Part shown: positions 20,857 to 29,347 of the stretch, one piece after another
Layout of the letters: each line of letters starts with the position of its first letter
Position numbering within the stretch: the stretch's first letter is position 1
DNA from: Candidatus Latescibacterota bacterium
Lineage (GTDB): Bacteria > JAAXHH01
Reading direction: 5' to 3'
DNA: 64,000 bases
Assembly (NCBI GenBank): GCA_012270975.1
Contig: JAAXHH010000141.1
Coordinates: 717,089-781,088 of the forward strand
Notes under the pieces: model-generated
What the model saw: the letters and a program-made list of their open reading frames with translations, nothing else
Told to the model about the DNA's origin: nothing
Databases searched by the model: none
Program-made: the position numbers and the translations under genes

Positions 20857-22899
20857 ATGGACCCGACATGCTCGCCCGATCAGTTCCTTGATGTGCGCAG
20901 CCACGGCTTCGTGCGGCTGGCCATCGCCGTGCCTCGCATTCTGGTTGGCGATCCCGCCGCGAACGTGACGCATCACCTCGAACAAATCGAAGCGGCCAAC
21001 GAGCGGGGCGCTTCCTACGCCCTCTTCCCCGAACTGAGCCTCACGGGCTATACCTGCGCCGACCTGTTTCACTCCCAGGCGCTGCTCGACGGAGCCCTGG
21101 ATGCCCTCGAGGAGTTGCTGGAAGGGACCCGGGGGGTCGACACGGCCTTCAGTTTCGGCATGCCCCTGCGGATCGATCACGCGGTGTTCAACGTCGCGGT
21201 GACCTGCCGCAGCGGACGCGTGCTGTCAGTTACGCCCAAGACCTATCTGCCGCAATACCGCGAGTTTTACGAAACCCGGTACTTTGCCCGCGCGGCCGAA
21301 GCCCAGGCGGATACCGTTACCCTGTGCGGCACGGAGGTGCCGTTCGGACCCGACGTACTGCTGCGGACCGACGATCCCAGGGTCGTGGTTTATCCGACCA
21401 TCTGCGAGGACGACTGGGTGCCGGTGCCGCCGAGCAGCAGGGCCGCGCTGGCAGGCGCGAGCATTCTGGCGAACCTTTCCGCTTCCAACATCGTCATCGG
21501 CAAGGCGCAGTACCGCGAGGACCTTATCCTGGCGTCCTCGGGACGTAACGAGGCCGTTCATATGTACGCTGCGGCGGGATTCGGGGAATCGACCATGGAC
21601 GTGGTCTGGGACGGACACGGGTTTATAGCCGAACGGGGCTACATGCTGGCGAAAACGGAACGCTTTCACCTGGACGGGGCCTGTATCGTGGCGGACGTCG
21701 ACGTGGAGGCGCTGACGCTGGAGCGCGGCGTTCAGGGCTCCTTCCGGCAGAACGCCATGGACTACAAGTCATCCTGGCGGTCCGTGCCGCTGCCGGGCTT
21801 CCGGCCCGAACCGACCGGGGAAAACGGTTCGAATGCTTCCGACCAGCCGGGGGAAGGCGTACATCAGACCTTTCTCCGGGACATCCCCTCCCATCCCTTC
21901 GTCCCCCAGAACCCGGCGGAGCGCAGCAAGCGGTGTCGCGAAGTGTTCATGATCCAGGCCAGCGGACTGGCGACCAAGTTGAGATCGCTGCCCGAGGATT
22001 CCCGAAAGGTCGTCGTGGCGGTCTCCGGGGGCCAGGACTCGACTCACGCCCTGAACGTGGCGGTACACACCATGGACATGCTCGGGCTGCCGAGATCCCG
22101 TATCGTGGCGCTGACAATGCCCGGACTGGGCACCACGGAGCGTACGTACGAGAACGCCTGCGCGCTGATACGAGCCGTCGGCGCCACCTTCCGGGAGATC
22201 GACATCAAGCCCGCCGTGCGGCAGTTCTTCGGGGACATCGGGCATTCGGAAGACAAGAAGGACCTCGTCTACGAAAATACCCAGGCATGGACCCGGAAGC
22301 TGGAAGAGCTCGCCACCGCCGCACAGGTCAGGGGAATCGTCCTCGGTACGGGCGATCTATCGGAACTGGCGCTCGGCTGGTGCACCATGTTTGGCGACCA
22401 TGCCAGCCACTACGGCGTCAACGCCGGCATTCCCAAGACACTCATATCCTACCTGATCCGATGGACGGCCGACGTGGTCTTCGAGCAGGAGGGGGAGGTC
22501 CGGGACGTGCTGCTGGATATACTGGACACGCCCATTTCACCTGAACTGCTGCCCCCGAACGAGCGGGAAATCGCCCAGAAAACCGAGGAAAAGATCGGTC
22601 CCTACGAACTGCATGACTTCTTCATCTACTACTTCATGCGCTTTGGCTTTTCGCCCTCCCGGATCGCCCGGATGGCGCTGCATGCCTTCGAGGGAAAGTA
22701 CGATCTCCAGGAGATCAAGACCTGGCTCCGCGTGTTCATCGTCCGGTTCTTCCAGAACCAGTTCAAGCGGAACTGCCTGCCGGAAGGGCCCAAAGTCGGC
22801 ATGACCTGCATTTCTCCCCGCGGCGACTGGCGTATGCCTTCCGATGCTTCTCCGGCGGTCTGGCTGTCGGACCTGGACCGTATCCCCGATGAGCTTTAG
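20857..22899 (+). CDS. nadE: Glutamine-dependent NAD+ synthetase
   Basis: Final step of NAD synthesis: amidation of deamido-NAD using ammonia from glutamine. The N-terminal glutaminase (nitrilase fold) has Glu in FPELSLTGY, Lys in TPKTYLP and Cys in YPTICEDDW. The C-terminal synthetase has the PP-loop [12 protein letters not shown] (about residue 388) and the [14 protein letters not shown] motif. At 680 residues it matches the long glutamine-dependent form. The start is placed at ATG 20857; the in-frame TTG at 20851 is also possible. Nine bases separate it from a nicotinamidase-like gene, which supports a shared NAD role. Confidence 0.95.
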   Translation: MDPTCSPDQFLDVRSHGFVRLAIAVPRILVGDPAANVTHHLEQIEAANERGASYALFPELSLTGYTCADLFHSQALLDGALDALEELLEGTRGVDTAFSFGMPLRIDHAVFNVAVTCRSGRVLSVTPKTYLPQYREFYETRYFARAAEAQADTVTLCGTEVPFGPDVLLRTDDPRVVVYPTICEDDWVPVPPSSRAALAGASILANLSASNIVIGKAQYREDLILASSGRNEAVHMYAAAGFGESTMDVVWDGHGFIAERGYMLAKTERFHLDGACIVADVDVEALTLERGVQGSFRQNAMDYKSSWRSVPLPGFRPEPTGENGSNASDQPGEGVHQTFLRDIPSHPFVPQNPAERSKRCREVFMIQASGLATKLRSLPEDSRKVVVAVSGGQDSTHALNVAVHTMDMLGLPRSRIVALTMPGLGTTERTYENACALIRAVGATFREIDIKPAVRQFFGDIGHSEDKKDLVYENTQAWTRKLEELATAAQVRGIVLGTGDLSELALGWCTMFGDHASHYGVNAGIPKTLISYLIRWTADVVFEQEGEVRDVLLDILDTPISPELLPPNEREIAQKTEEKIGPYELHDFFIYYFMRFGFSPSRIARMALHAFEGKYDLQEIKTWLRVFIVRFFQNQFKRNCLPEGPKVGMTCISPRGDWRMPSDASPAVWLSDLDRIPDEL

Positions 22900-22921
22900 A
22901 CCACCTGATGAGTTTTAGACC
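22888..22921. repeat. Imperfect 15-bp direct repeat at the nadE / nicotinamidase junction
   Basis: GATGAGCTTTAGACC (22888-22902) and GATGAGTTTTAGACC (22907-22921) differ at one base and are 4 bases apart. The first includes the nadE stop and the second includes the start codon of the next gene. It looks like a small tandem duplication. Confidence 0.7.
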
Positions 22922-23942
22922 GGCCGGCGAAATACCGCCCCACTTCAACGCAGCGTCCGTCGAAACGTTCTGGCGTGTGCCCTACGGAGAACGGGCGGCG
23001 GAAGCCCGCGCATGGGCGGAAACCCAGGGAATCCGTCCCTCCGCCGACGATGATTTCCGCACCGCCCTGCTGCTCGTGGACTGCCAGAACACGTTTTGTC
23101 TCCCCGGATTCGAGCTGTTCGTGGGGGGACGGAGCGGACGGGGCGCCGTGGACGACAACATCCGCCTCTGCTCCTTCATCTACCGCAATCTCCACTCCAT
23201 CACGGAGATCATCCCCACGATGGACACCCACACGGCCCTGCAGATCTTCCACCCCATGTTCTGGGTCGACGGCGAAGGCGGGCATCCCACAGGCGGCGAA
23301 ACGGTCATCACCCCGGAGGACGTGGAACAGGGGAACTGGCGCGTCAATCCGGGCGTGGAGGCCTTATACAGCACCCGGGTCGATCTTTCCGCCTACGCGC
23401 TGCACTATGTCCGGCGCCTCACGCGGGATGGCAAGTATCCCCTCATGATTTGGCCGTACCATGCGATGCTCGGGGGCATCGGCCACGCCCTGGTATCCGC
23501 GGTCGAGGAAGCGGTGTTCTTTCACAGCATCGCCCGGGTCCGGCAGACGCGCTTCGAGATCAAGGGGAACCATGCCCTCACCGAGAACTACTCCGTGTTA
23601 CGTCCCGAGGTCATGGAAGATCCCGACGGCCAGGCGGTCGGCATGAAGAACGTGTCGCTGGTCGACCACCTGCTGACCTTCGATGCCGTGATCGTGGCCG
23701 GACAGGCCAAGAGTCACTGCGTGGCGTGGACGGTGGACGATCTCCGGACGGAGATCCAGGCGCGGGACCCCGCTCTCGCCGACAGAATCCTGCTGCTGGA
23801 GGACTGTACCTCGTCGGTCGTCGTCCCCGATGTAATCGATTTCACCGAAGAGGCGGAAGAGGCCTTCCGGCGGTTCGCCCAGGCAGGGATGCACCTGGTG
23901 CGGTCCACCGAGCCCATGGAGCGGTGGGATATCCGCGGATAG
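22908..23942 (+). CDS. Nicotinamidase-like cysteine hydrolase (isochorismatase superfamily)
   Basis: A 344-residue member of the isochorismatase/nicotinamidase fold, longer than the usual ~200 residues. The catalytic Asp is in LLVDCQNTF (about residue 54) and the nucleophilic Cys in [15 protein letters not shown] metal-site-like stretch ([16 protein letters not shown]) matches the D-x-H region of nicotinamidases. Coupling to nadE suggests nicotinamide deamidation to nicotinate for NAD salvage. The large size and insert leave room for another amide substrate. No Shine-Dalgarno sequence is visible, so translation may depend on nadE. Confidence 0.85.
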   Translation: MSFRPAGEIPPHFNAASVETFWRVPYGERAAEARAWAETQGIRPSADDDFRTALLLVDCQNTFCLPGFELFVGGRSGRGAVDDNIRLCSFIYRNLHSITEIIPTMDTHTALQIFHPMFWVDGEGGHPTGGETVITPEDVEQGNWRVNPGVEALYSTRVDLSAYALHYVRRLTRDGKYPLMIWPYHAMLGGIGHALVSAVEEAVFFHSIARVRQTRFEIKGNHALTENYSVLRPEVMEDPDGQAVGMKNVSLVDHLLTFDAVIVAGQAKSHCVAWTVDDLRTEIQARDPALADRILLLEDCTSSVVVPDVIDFTEEAEEAFRRFAQAGMHLVRSTEPMERWDIRG

Positions 23943-23967
23943 GATCGCCCGGCTCCTGGTCGGCGCC

Positions 23968-24999
23968 TCACCTGCCTGAAGGACAGCAGCCGGGAGGACA
24001 GTGATCGGGCCAGGGATCCAGGACACCCGCGGCCGGCCGGACCGTCGAAGCGGACAGGCGCTCCTCGACGAGTTCCGCGATCATCCCCACGAAGCGGGGG
24101 TGGGTCCCCGCCGTTTCCGCCCGGACCATGCGTACCCCGAGTTCATCGCAGCACGCCCGTGCCTCCACGTCCAGGTCGTATACCACCTCCATGTGATCCG
24201 AAATGAATCCCACGGGGATCAACACGATATCCTGGTCCGCCTGGTTCGCCTGGTCCGCCTGACCGCCGCCCGATGCGTGAAACGACCTGATGTAATCGCA
24301 GACATCGGGCTCCAGCCAGGGCTGCGCCGGCGGCCCGCTGCGGCTTTGAAAGGCCAGCGCCCACGAGGGTGCGCCCGCACGTTCGCTGATCAGGCGGGAG
24401 ACTTCCCGGAGTTGCGCTTCGTAGGCGCATTCCCGGGCCATGGCCAGGGGTATGCTGTGGGCGGTATACACGAGGTGGGCTGACGCACGCCGTTTCTCCG
24501 GCAGGCGATCCAGGGCGTCGCGAACCCGGGCCGTCATCGTTTCGATGAATCCCGGATGATGGAAAAAGGGCCTGATCTTGTCGATCGCCGGTGCGCCGCT
24601 GCCCGCCTCCCGCCGGGCTTCCGAGATGTTTTCCAGGTATTGCCTGCAGTTGGAATAGGAGCTGTAGGCGGAGGTCACGAGGGCAAGCGCCCGCTTCACC
24701 CCGTCCCCGGTCATCCGTCGGACCGTATCCGCCAACAGGGGATGCCAGTTCCGGTTTCCCCAGTAAACCGGCAACGGCAGGTTGCGCGTTTCCAACTCCC
24801 TTTCGAGTGCCGCGATCAGCGCCCGGTTCTGCCCGTTGATCGGGCTGACGCCGCCGAAGTGATTGTAGTGCTCCGCGACCTCCATCATGCGTTCCCTGGG
24901 TACGCGCCGGCCCTTGAGCACGCGCTCGAGAAAGGGTATAACGTCGTCGGTTCCCTCGGGGCCCCCAAAGGATACCAGGAGCAATGCGTCGTAGTTCAA
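23968..24999 (-). CDS. hemH: Ferrochelatase (probably coproporphyrin III ferrochelatase)
   Basis: Inserts Fe(II) into a porphyrin. Conserved features are LLVSFGGPEG, HYNHFGGVSPIN, the metal-binding His in YTAHSIPLAM and the Glu in FISDHMEVVYDLD. It has no C-terminal 2Fe-2S cysteine motif. Because chdC is the divergent neighbour, the likely substrate is coproporphyrin III (CpfC role). The start is TTG at 24999, preceded by AGGGAG. A Gln-Ala-Asp repeat (about residues 246-256) is encoded by the 9-bp minisatellite inserted just before the conserved VLIPVGF strand. Confidence 0.92.
   Translation of the reverse strand: MNYDALLLVSFGGPEGTDDVIPFLERVLKGRRVPRERMMEVAEHYNHFGGVSPINGQNRALIAALERELETRNLPLPVYWGNRNWHPLLADTVRRMTGDGVKRALALVTSAYSSYSNCRQYLENISEARREAGSGAPAIDKIRPFFHHPGFIETMTARVRDALDRLPEKRRASAHLVYTAHSIPLAMARECAYEAQLREVSRLISERAGAPSWALAFQSRSGPPAQPWLEPDVCDYIRSFHASGGGQADQANQADQDIVLIPVGFISDHMEVVYDLDVEARACCDELGVRMVRAETAGTHPRFVGMIAELVEERLSASTVRPAAGVLDPWPDHCPPGCCPSGR
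24231..24263. repeat. 9-bp minisatellite copy inside hemH
   Basis: On the minus strand three units (CAGGCGGAC, CAGGCGAAC, CAGGCGGAC) plus part of a fourth. It is translated as Gln-Ala-Asp/Asn repeats. The same unit recurs at 38095, 43866, 52965 and 57171. Confidence 0.8.
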
Positions 25000-25039
25000 C
25001 GGTCATTCTCCCTATGCGGACCTATGACCCTGTATTTGC

Positions 25040-25068
25040 TTGCCATACCACCGCTTCCTCCGTAATAT
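25040..25068 (+). promoter_or_regulatory. Possible promoter of chdC
   Basis: TTGCCA - 17 bases - TAATAT in the hemH-chdC divergent gap, about 60 bases before the chdC start. Confidence 0.5.
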
Positions 25069-25128
25069 ACCCAAGTCTTTCACTGTATGCACCGCGTGGA
25101 GCAACCGAGGACGCTATAGGGAAGCGAC

Positions 25129-25908
25129 GTGACCGAAGAAACAGGACGAATCCCCGATATACTCGAACATGGAGCGCCCGTGGACGGGCAGCCGCAGACC
25201 GGTGAAGAGCGGCTTTACATGCAACTCAACGTGTTCAGGGTGATGAAGGACGACTTCGTCATTTTCGATCCGGACGGCGACGTGATCGAAGCGCCGGCGC
25301 TGCCGGAAATCATGGCGAATATCGCCACCGCCCTCGAACGCTCCGGGCTGGAGTCCGCGGTCTATCTGGATGTCAACGATCCCAATGGAGTCGGCGTGCT
25401 GTTCCTCGCCGAAGATCCCGATACCTTCGTTACCGATGTGCGGGACCTGTTGACCGGAAGCCCCTTCGACGCACTGGAGCGCCGCGAGAACATGACGATG
25501 TTGGGCAGGACCTACTCCCTGGGTTACGAACCGGATCTGCGGGATGCTCTCATCCACAGGCCGCGCCGCACCGTGCTCAACCCCGACTGGCCCTGGGCCA
25601 TCTGGTATCCGCTGCGGCGGAACGGCGCCTTCGCCCGTCTGGAACACAAGGAACAGCGCCAGATCCTGATGGAACACGCCCACATAGGCCGGGCCTACGG
25701 CCGCGCCGACTTCGCCCACGACATCCGCCTGGCCTGCTACGGGCTCGACGAGGCGGACAACGACTTCGTCATCGGGCTGCTCGGCAAGGCGCTCTACCCG
25801 CTTTCACGCGTCGTCCAGGACATGAGAAAGACCCAGCAGACGGCGTTGTACATCGATTCGCTTGGGCCGTTCTTCGTCGGCAAGAAAACCTGGTCCAGCA
25901 CCGCGTAA
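25129..25908 (+). CDS. chdC: Coproheme decarboxylase ChdC / HemQ (chlorite dismutase family)
   Basis: The chlorite dismutase-like fold converts coproheme to haem b by oxidative decarboxylation. Supporting motifs are WAIWYPLRR with the candidate catalytic Tyr160, and MEHAHIGRAYGRAD with proximal haem ligand His183 (spaced as in HemQ M-x2-H-x3-GR). The C-terminal YGLDEADNDFVIGL, MRKTQQTALY and GPFFVGKK follow the HemQ pattern. At 259 residues it has the right length. It is divergent from hemH, which fits the coproporphyrin-dependent haem pathway. The start is GTG with AGGGA upstream. The call rests on motif order read by eye, so it is probable rather than certain. Confidence 0.82.
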   Translation: MTEETGRIPDILEHGAPVDGQPQTGEERLYMQLNVFRVMKDDFVIFDPDGDVIEAPALPEIMANIATALERSGLESAVYLDVNDPNGVGVLFLAEDPDTFVTDVRDLLTGSPFDALERRENMTMLGRTYSLGYEPDLRDALIHRPRRTVLNPDWPWAIWYPLRRNGAFARLEHKEQRQILMEHAHIGRAYGRADFAHDIRLACYGLDEADNDFVIGLLGKALYPLSRVVQDMRKTQQTALYIDSLGPFFVGKKTWSSTA

Positions 25909-25921
25909 CGGTTGGCCGGTC

Positions 25922-26494
25922 TCAGCCGGATGATTCCTTCCGCACTCTCTCCATTTCCTCCAGTGCCTTGAATCCCAGGACCGCGCAGGCGGACGCGACG
26001 TTGAGCGAATTCTTGTATCCCCGCGTTGGGATCTCGATCATTCCGTCGCAAACTTCGAGTACGTCGCGGCTCACCCCCAGCGCCTCGTTGCCGAGTACGA
26101 TCGCCAATTCGTCCGGAAACTCCGCCTCGTCGTAAGGAACCGAGCCGGAAGTCGTTTCGGCGGCCCAAACGGCTGTGCCCCGGTCTTGCAGATACCCGAC
26201 CGCATCGGCGGCCGTTTCAAAGTACCGCCACGGGACGTAATCGACGGTTCCCAGGGCGGTCTTCTCCAGCTTCGCGTGGGGCGGGCAGGCGGTGTATCCG
26301 CACAGGAACAGACCCTTCACGCGCAGGATGTCGCAGGTCCGGAAAATGGAACCCACGTTGAAGGCGCTGCGCAAGTTGTCCAGGACGAAGTAGAGCGGCA
26401 GCTTGGGCAGTTTGTCGTACGCTTCCTTCGTAATCGCGGCGTCGAAACTGCGGACCTCGAAGTTCGTCTCCATGTCTCCGGTGCGATCCCGCAT
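25922..26494 (-). CDS. SpoU/TrmH-family RNA 2'-O-methyltransferase
   Basis: A SPOUT-class methyltransferase of 190 residues. Motif 1 is VLDNLRSAFNVGSIFRTCD, motif 2 is IVLGNEALGVS and motif 3 is PTRGYKNSLNVASACAV, the trefoil-knot SAM site. It has no N-terminal RNA-binding extension, like TrmL or short TrmH proteins. The substrate is likely tRNA or rRNA; the exact position is unknown. It is convergent with chdC (13 bases apart). Confidence 0.92.
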   Translation of the reverse strand: MRDRTGDMETNFEVRSFDAAITKEAYDKLPKLPLYFVLDNLRSAFNVGSIFRTCDILRVKGLFLCGYTACPPHAKLEKTALGTVDYVPWRYFETAADAVGYLQDRGTAVWAAETTSGSVPYDEAEFPDELAIVLGNEALGVSRDVLEVCDGMIEIPTRGYKNSLNVASACAVLGFKALEEMERVRKESSG

Positions 26495-26597
26495 CGGTTC
26501 ACGCCTTTAAAAGTGGAATCCGCAAGCGCTTCGGCGCCACGGATTACCTCGTACGGGTAAAGTCCGCCGCGTGGAGGCTGCAGGCCGCACAGGAAAC

Positions 26598-27410
26598 TCA
26601 GGGCAGCAGGGCGTTTATCTCATCCCTGAGTTGTTTCGTCGCCGCCCGGGCGGCTTCGGCGTAATCCGTTCCGTCCGAGGCGTACAGAATGCCGCGGGAA
26701 GAGTTGATGAGCAGCCCGCCGCCATGGGGGTCCGCCCCTTCGCGGACGACCGTTTCCAGGTCTCCTCCCTGCGCTCCGATGCCGGGTATCAGCAGGGGCA
26801 TTTCAGGCGCGATACCCCGGATACCCGCCAGGGATTCCGCCTGCGTCGCGCCCACGACCAGTCCCGCGTTTCGTGAGGTATTCCAGGATTGGGCTACACT
26901 GGCCACCTCGAGATACAGCGGATGGCCGTTTACGGGCAGGTATTGGAACTCGCGCGCGCTCTCGTTGGAAGTCAGGCAGAGGATGAATACCCCGCGGTCG
27001 GTGTAATCCAGGAAGGGCTGAACCGCATCCCTTCCCTGGTAGGGATTGACGGTCACCGCGTCGAAGTCGAAGTGCTCGAACAGCGCGCGCGCGTACATGC
27101 GGGCGCTGTTTCCCATGTCGCCCCGCTTGCAGTCGCATATGGCCACGACCCCGTCCGGGATGATTTCGAGCGTGCGTTCGAGTATTTCGTAACCTCTGGA
27201 GCCCATGACCTCGAAAAACGCGATGTTCAGCTTGTAGGCCGATACGAGATCCGAGGTATGTTCGATGATCGCCCGGTTGAATTCGTATACCGCGTCGCGC
27301 TCGGTCTTCAGGTGCTCCGGGAATCGATCCAGGTCCGGATCGAGTCCGACGCAGACCAGGCTGTTCGTTACAGCGCGCGCACGGTTCAGACTATCTACGA
27401 AGGGTGACAT
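26598..27410 (-). CDS. pyrF: Orotidine 5'-phosphate decarboxylase (type 2)
   Basis: Last step of UMP synthesis. The signature DCKRGDMGNS with catalytic Lys-Asp identifies the longer type 2 family (~270 residues); CVGLDPDLDRFP at the N-terminus and the TVNPYQGRDAVQPFLD strand agree. GAGGA lies six bases before the ATG. Its start overlaps the pyrD 3' end by 16 bases, so translation is coupled in the pyrK-pyrD-pyrF operon. Confidence 0.95.
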   Translation of the reverse strand: MSPFVDSLNRARAVTNSLVCVGLDPDLDRFPEHLKTERDAVYEFNRAIIEHTSDLVSAYKLNIAFFEVMGSRGYEILERTLEIIPDGVVAICDCKRGDMGNSARMYARALFEHFDFDAVTVNPYQGRDAVQPFLDYTDRGVFILCLTSNESAREFQYLPVNGHPLYLEVASVAQSWNTSRNAGLVVGATQAESLAGIRGIAPEMPLLIPGIGAQGGDLETVVREGADPHGGGLLINSSRGILYASDGTDYAEAARAATKQLRDEINALLP

Positions 27411-28345
27411 GGCACATCCTCTTGTGACGGAATCTCTATGCTTCCAATGAGTTCGCGGACCGAGCGCACCTCAGACCCGGCACACCAGTCTGCCATCTCC
27501 CGCGCCACCGAAGCGCCCGCGCGGGGCTCGACGAAGCTGGCCGTTCCGACCTGCACGGCGGTGGCGCCGGCCACGAGGAATTCCACGGCGTCTTCGCCGC
27601 TCATGATGCCGCCGATTCCGATGACCGGAATACTCACCTCACGGGCAATCCGGTAAATGGCCGCCACGGCCACGGGCTTGATGGCAGGACCGGAAAGACC
27701 GCCCGTGACGGCCCCGAGCATGGGACGCCGCGTGCGGATGTCCACCGCCATGCCTCGGAGGGTGTTGATGGCGGAAACCGCGTCGGCACCGGCATCTTCC
27801 ACGCTGCGGGCGATTTGCGCGATGTCCGTAACGTTCGGAGTCAGCTTCGCGATAATCGGCAGGTCCGTGATCCCGCGCAACGCGGAAACCAGTTCGGCCG
27901 CGCGCCTCGGATCGGTACTGAAGTCCATGCCGCCCGAAACGTTCGGGCAGGACATGTTGATCTCCAGGGCATCGATGCCGTCACAGCCTGACAGGCGTTC
28001 GGTCACGCGGACGAACTCTTCGACGGGACCGCCGCCCACGTTCACGATCAACGCGGTGTCTATTTCTCTCAGGTACGGCATCTTGTCCCGGACGAAGGCA
28101 TCCACGCCCACGTTCTGCAATCCAATGGAGTTGAGCATGCCGGCGGGCGTTTCGGCGGCCCGGGGCGGAGGATTGCCGGGCCATGGCTCCGGCGTGAGCG
28201 TTTTCGTCACGATGCCGCCGAATTCGGAGAGATCGACGAACCGGCCGTACTCGGAACCGTAACCGAAGGTGCCCGAGGCGGCGAGGACCGGGTTTTTCAG
28301 TTCGCACGATCCGATGTTTACGGAAAGGTCGGGCCGCGTCTTCAC
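27395..28345 (-). CDS. pyrD: Dihydroorotate dehydrogenase B, catalytic subunit
   Basis: Type 1B flavoprotein oxidising dihydroorotate to orotate and passing electrons through PyrK to NAD+. Visible motifs are NPVLAASGTFGYG, EINMSCPNVSGG with the catalytic Cys region, AKLTPNVTD and IGIGGIMSGEDAVEFL. The start is GTG at 28345, with AGGAGG seven bases before it and a GTGA overlap with the pyrK stop. The longer upstream frame reads through pyrK and is not real. The length is 316 residues. Confidence 0.95.
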   Translation of the reverse strand: MKTRPDLSVNIGSCELKNPVLAASGTFGYGSEYGRFVDLSEFGGIVTKTLTPEPWPGNPPPRAAETPAGMLNSIGLQNVGVDAFVRDKMPYLREIDTALIVNVGGGPVEEFVRVTERLSGCDGIDALEINMSCPNVSGGMDFSTDPRRAAELVSALRGITDLPIIAKLTPNVTDIAQIARSVEDAGADAVSAINTLRGMAVDIRTRRPMLGAVTGGLSGPAIKPVAVAAIYRIAREVSIPVIGIGGIMSGEDAVEFLVAGATAVQVGTASFVEPRAGASVAREMADWCAGSEVRSVRELIGSIEIPSQEDVPCHPS

Positions 28346-29202
28346 AACACCACCTCCTGCATGTCGAACACCGGGCCGGTGTCGCACACCCGCTCGTAGC
28401 GGCGGGGCGACGAAGGATCTCCGGGTTCGATACACGGTACGACGCAGGCCATGCAGACGCCCACGCCGCAGGGCATGATCCCCTCCAGGGAGACCTGGCC
28501 GGCGATCCCTTCATCCCGGGCGATCTGCTGGCAGCGCCGCATCATGGGCGTCGGTCCGCAGGCATAGAGGTAGGCGCAGCGGCCGGGCGACCGGTCCAGT
28601 TCCCGCTCCAGCAGGCTCGTTACCAGGCCGTGATGGCCGGTCGAACCATCATCGGTCGCCAGTTTGACGTCCAGGCCCAGCCTGCGGAACTTCTCTTCCC
28701 CGCTCAGCAGGCCTGCCGACGCCGCGCCGAACAGCACGGCCAGATCTTCCGGGCCCGCCCGGCCGTCCCTGACCGTCTCCTGCGCCAGCGAGAGAAAAGG
28801 CGCCACGCCGACGCCGCCCGCTACCATGATCGCGGGCCGCCCGGCCCGAACCGGCTCCAGCGGCCGTCCCAGGGGACCGAGTACGTCGACCCGCTCTCCG
28901 CTGCGCCGCATCGCAAGGATCTCGGTTCCGCCGCCGACGATCCGGTAGATCAGCCCGAAAACGCCCTTTTCCGGATCCCGTTCGGCGATGCTGAAGGGGC
29001 GCCTGAGCAGGGGAGTGTGACGGAGCCAGGTCTGCCGGCTGCTGTCTTCGGAGACGTCGGAAGCGACCAGGTGTACGAAATGTCCGGGCAGGGCGTGGCG
29101 GGTGATATCGGGCGCCAGCAGGTCGATCCAGTAAAGGCCGGGACCGATTTCACGGTTGGACAGGATCTCGGCGTTACACTGGCAGATTGGGATGGTCGAC
29201 AT
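28342..29202 (-). CDS. pyrK: Dihydroorotate dehydrogenase B, electron transfer subunit
   Basis: FAD/2Fe-2S subunit of dihydroorotate dehydrogenase 1B. The ferredoxin-reductase-like fold shows the FAD motif RRPFSIAE, the NAD-site strand VAGGVGVAPFLSLA and YACGPTPMM. A C-terminal cysteine set (PCGVGVCMACVVPC, later C in ERVCDTGP) binds the 2Fe-2S cluster. The start at ATG 29202 gives 286 residues; the open frame upstream crosses the promoter and is ignored. First gene of pyrK-pyrD-pyrF. Confidence 0.95.
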   Translation of the reverse strand: MSTIPICQCNAEILSNREIGPGLYWIDLLAPDITRHALPGHFVHLVASDVSEDSSRQTWLRHTPLLRRPFSIAERDPEKGVFGLIYRIVGGGTEILAMRRSGERVDVLGPLGRPLEPVRAGRPAIMVAGGVGVAPFLSLAQETVRDGRAGPEDLAVLFGAASAGLLSGEEKFRRLGLDVKLATDDGSTGHHGLVTSLLERELDRSPGRCAYLYACGPTPMMRRCQQIARDEGIAGQVSLEGIMPCGVGVCMACVVPCIEPGDPSSPRRYERVCDTGPVFDMQEVVL

Positions 29203-29314
29203 GCTCGCTGCTGTGAGGCGGACGGGATTCGGTTCACATCCGGAAACCGCGGGTCGGTCAGTCCCGGCAGCCGCGATCTTCCAGGTCGCGTGGCCTTCCA
29301 GCCTTCGCTCCACT

Positions 29315-29343
29315 ACGATACAGCCAAAGTGACCGGAAGTCAA
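29315..29343 (-). promoter_or_regulatory. Promoter of pyrK-pyrD-pyrF
   Basis: TTGACT - 17 bases - TATCGT on the minus strand, in the gap after the TPR lipoprotein gene. It predicts a leader of about 100 bases. No clear attenuator hairpin or T-tract is seen in that leader. Confidence 0.6.
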
Positions 29344-29347
29344 CGTA

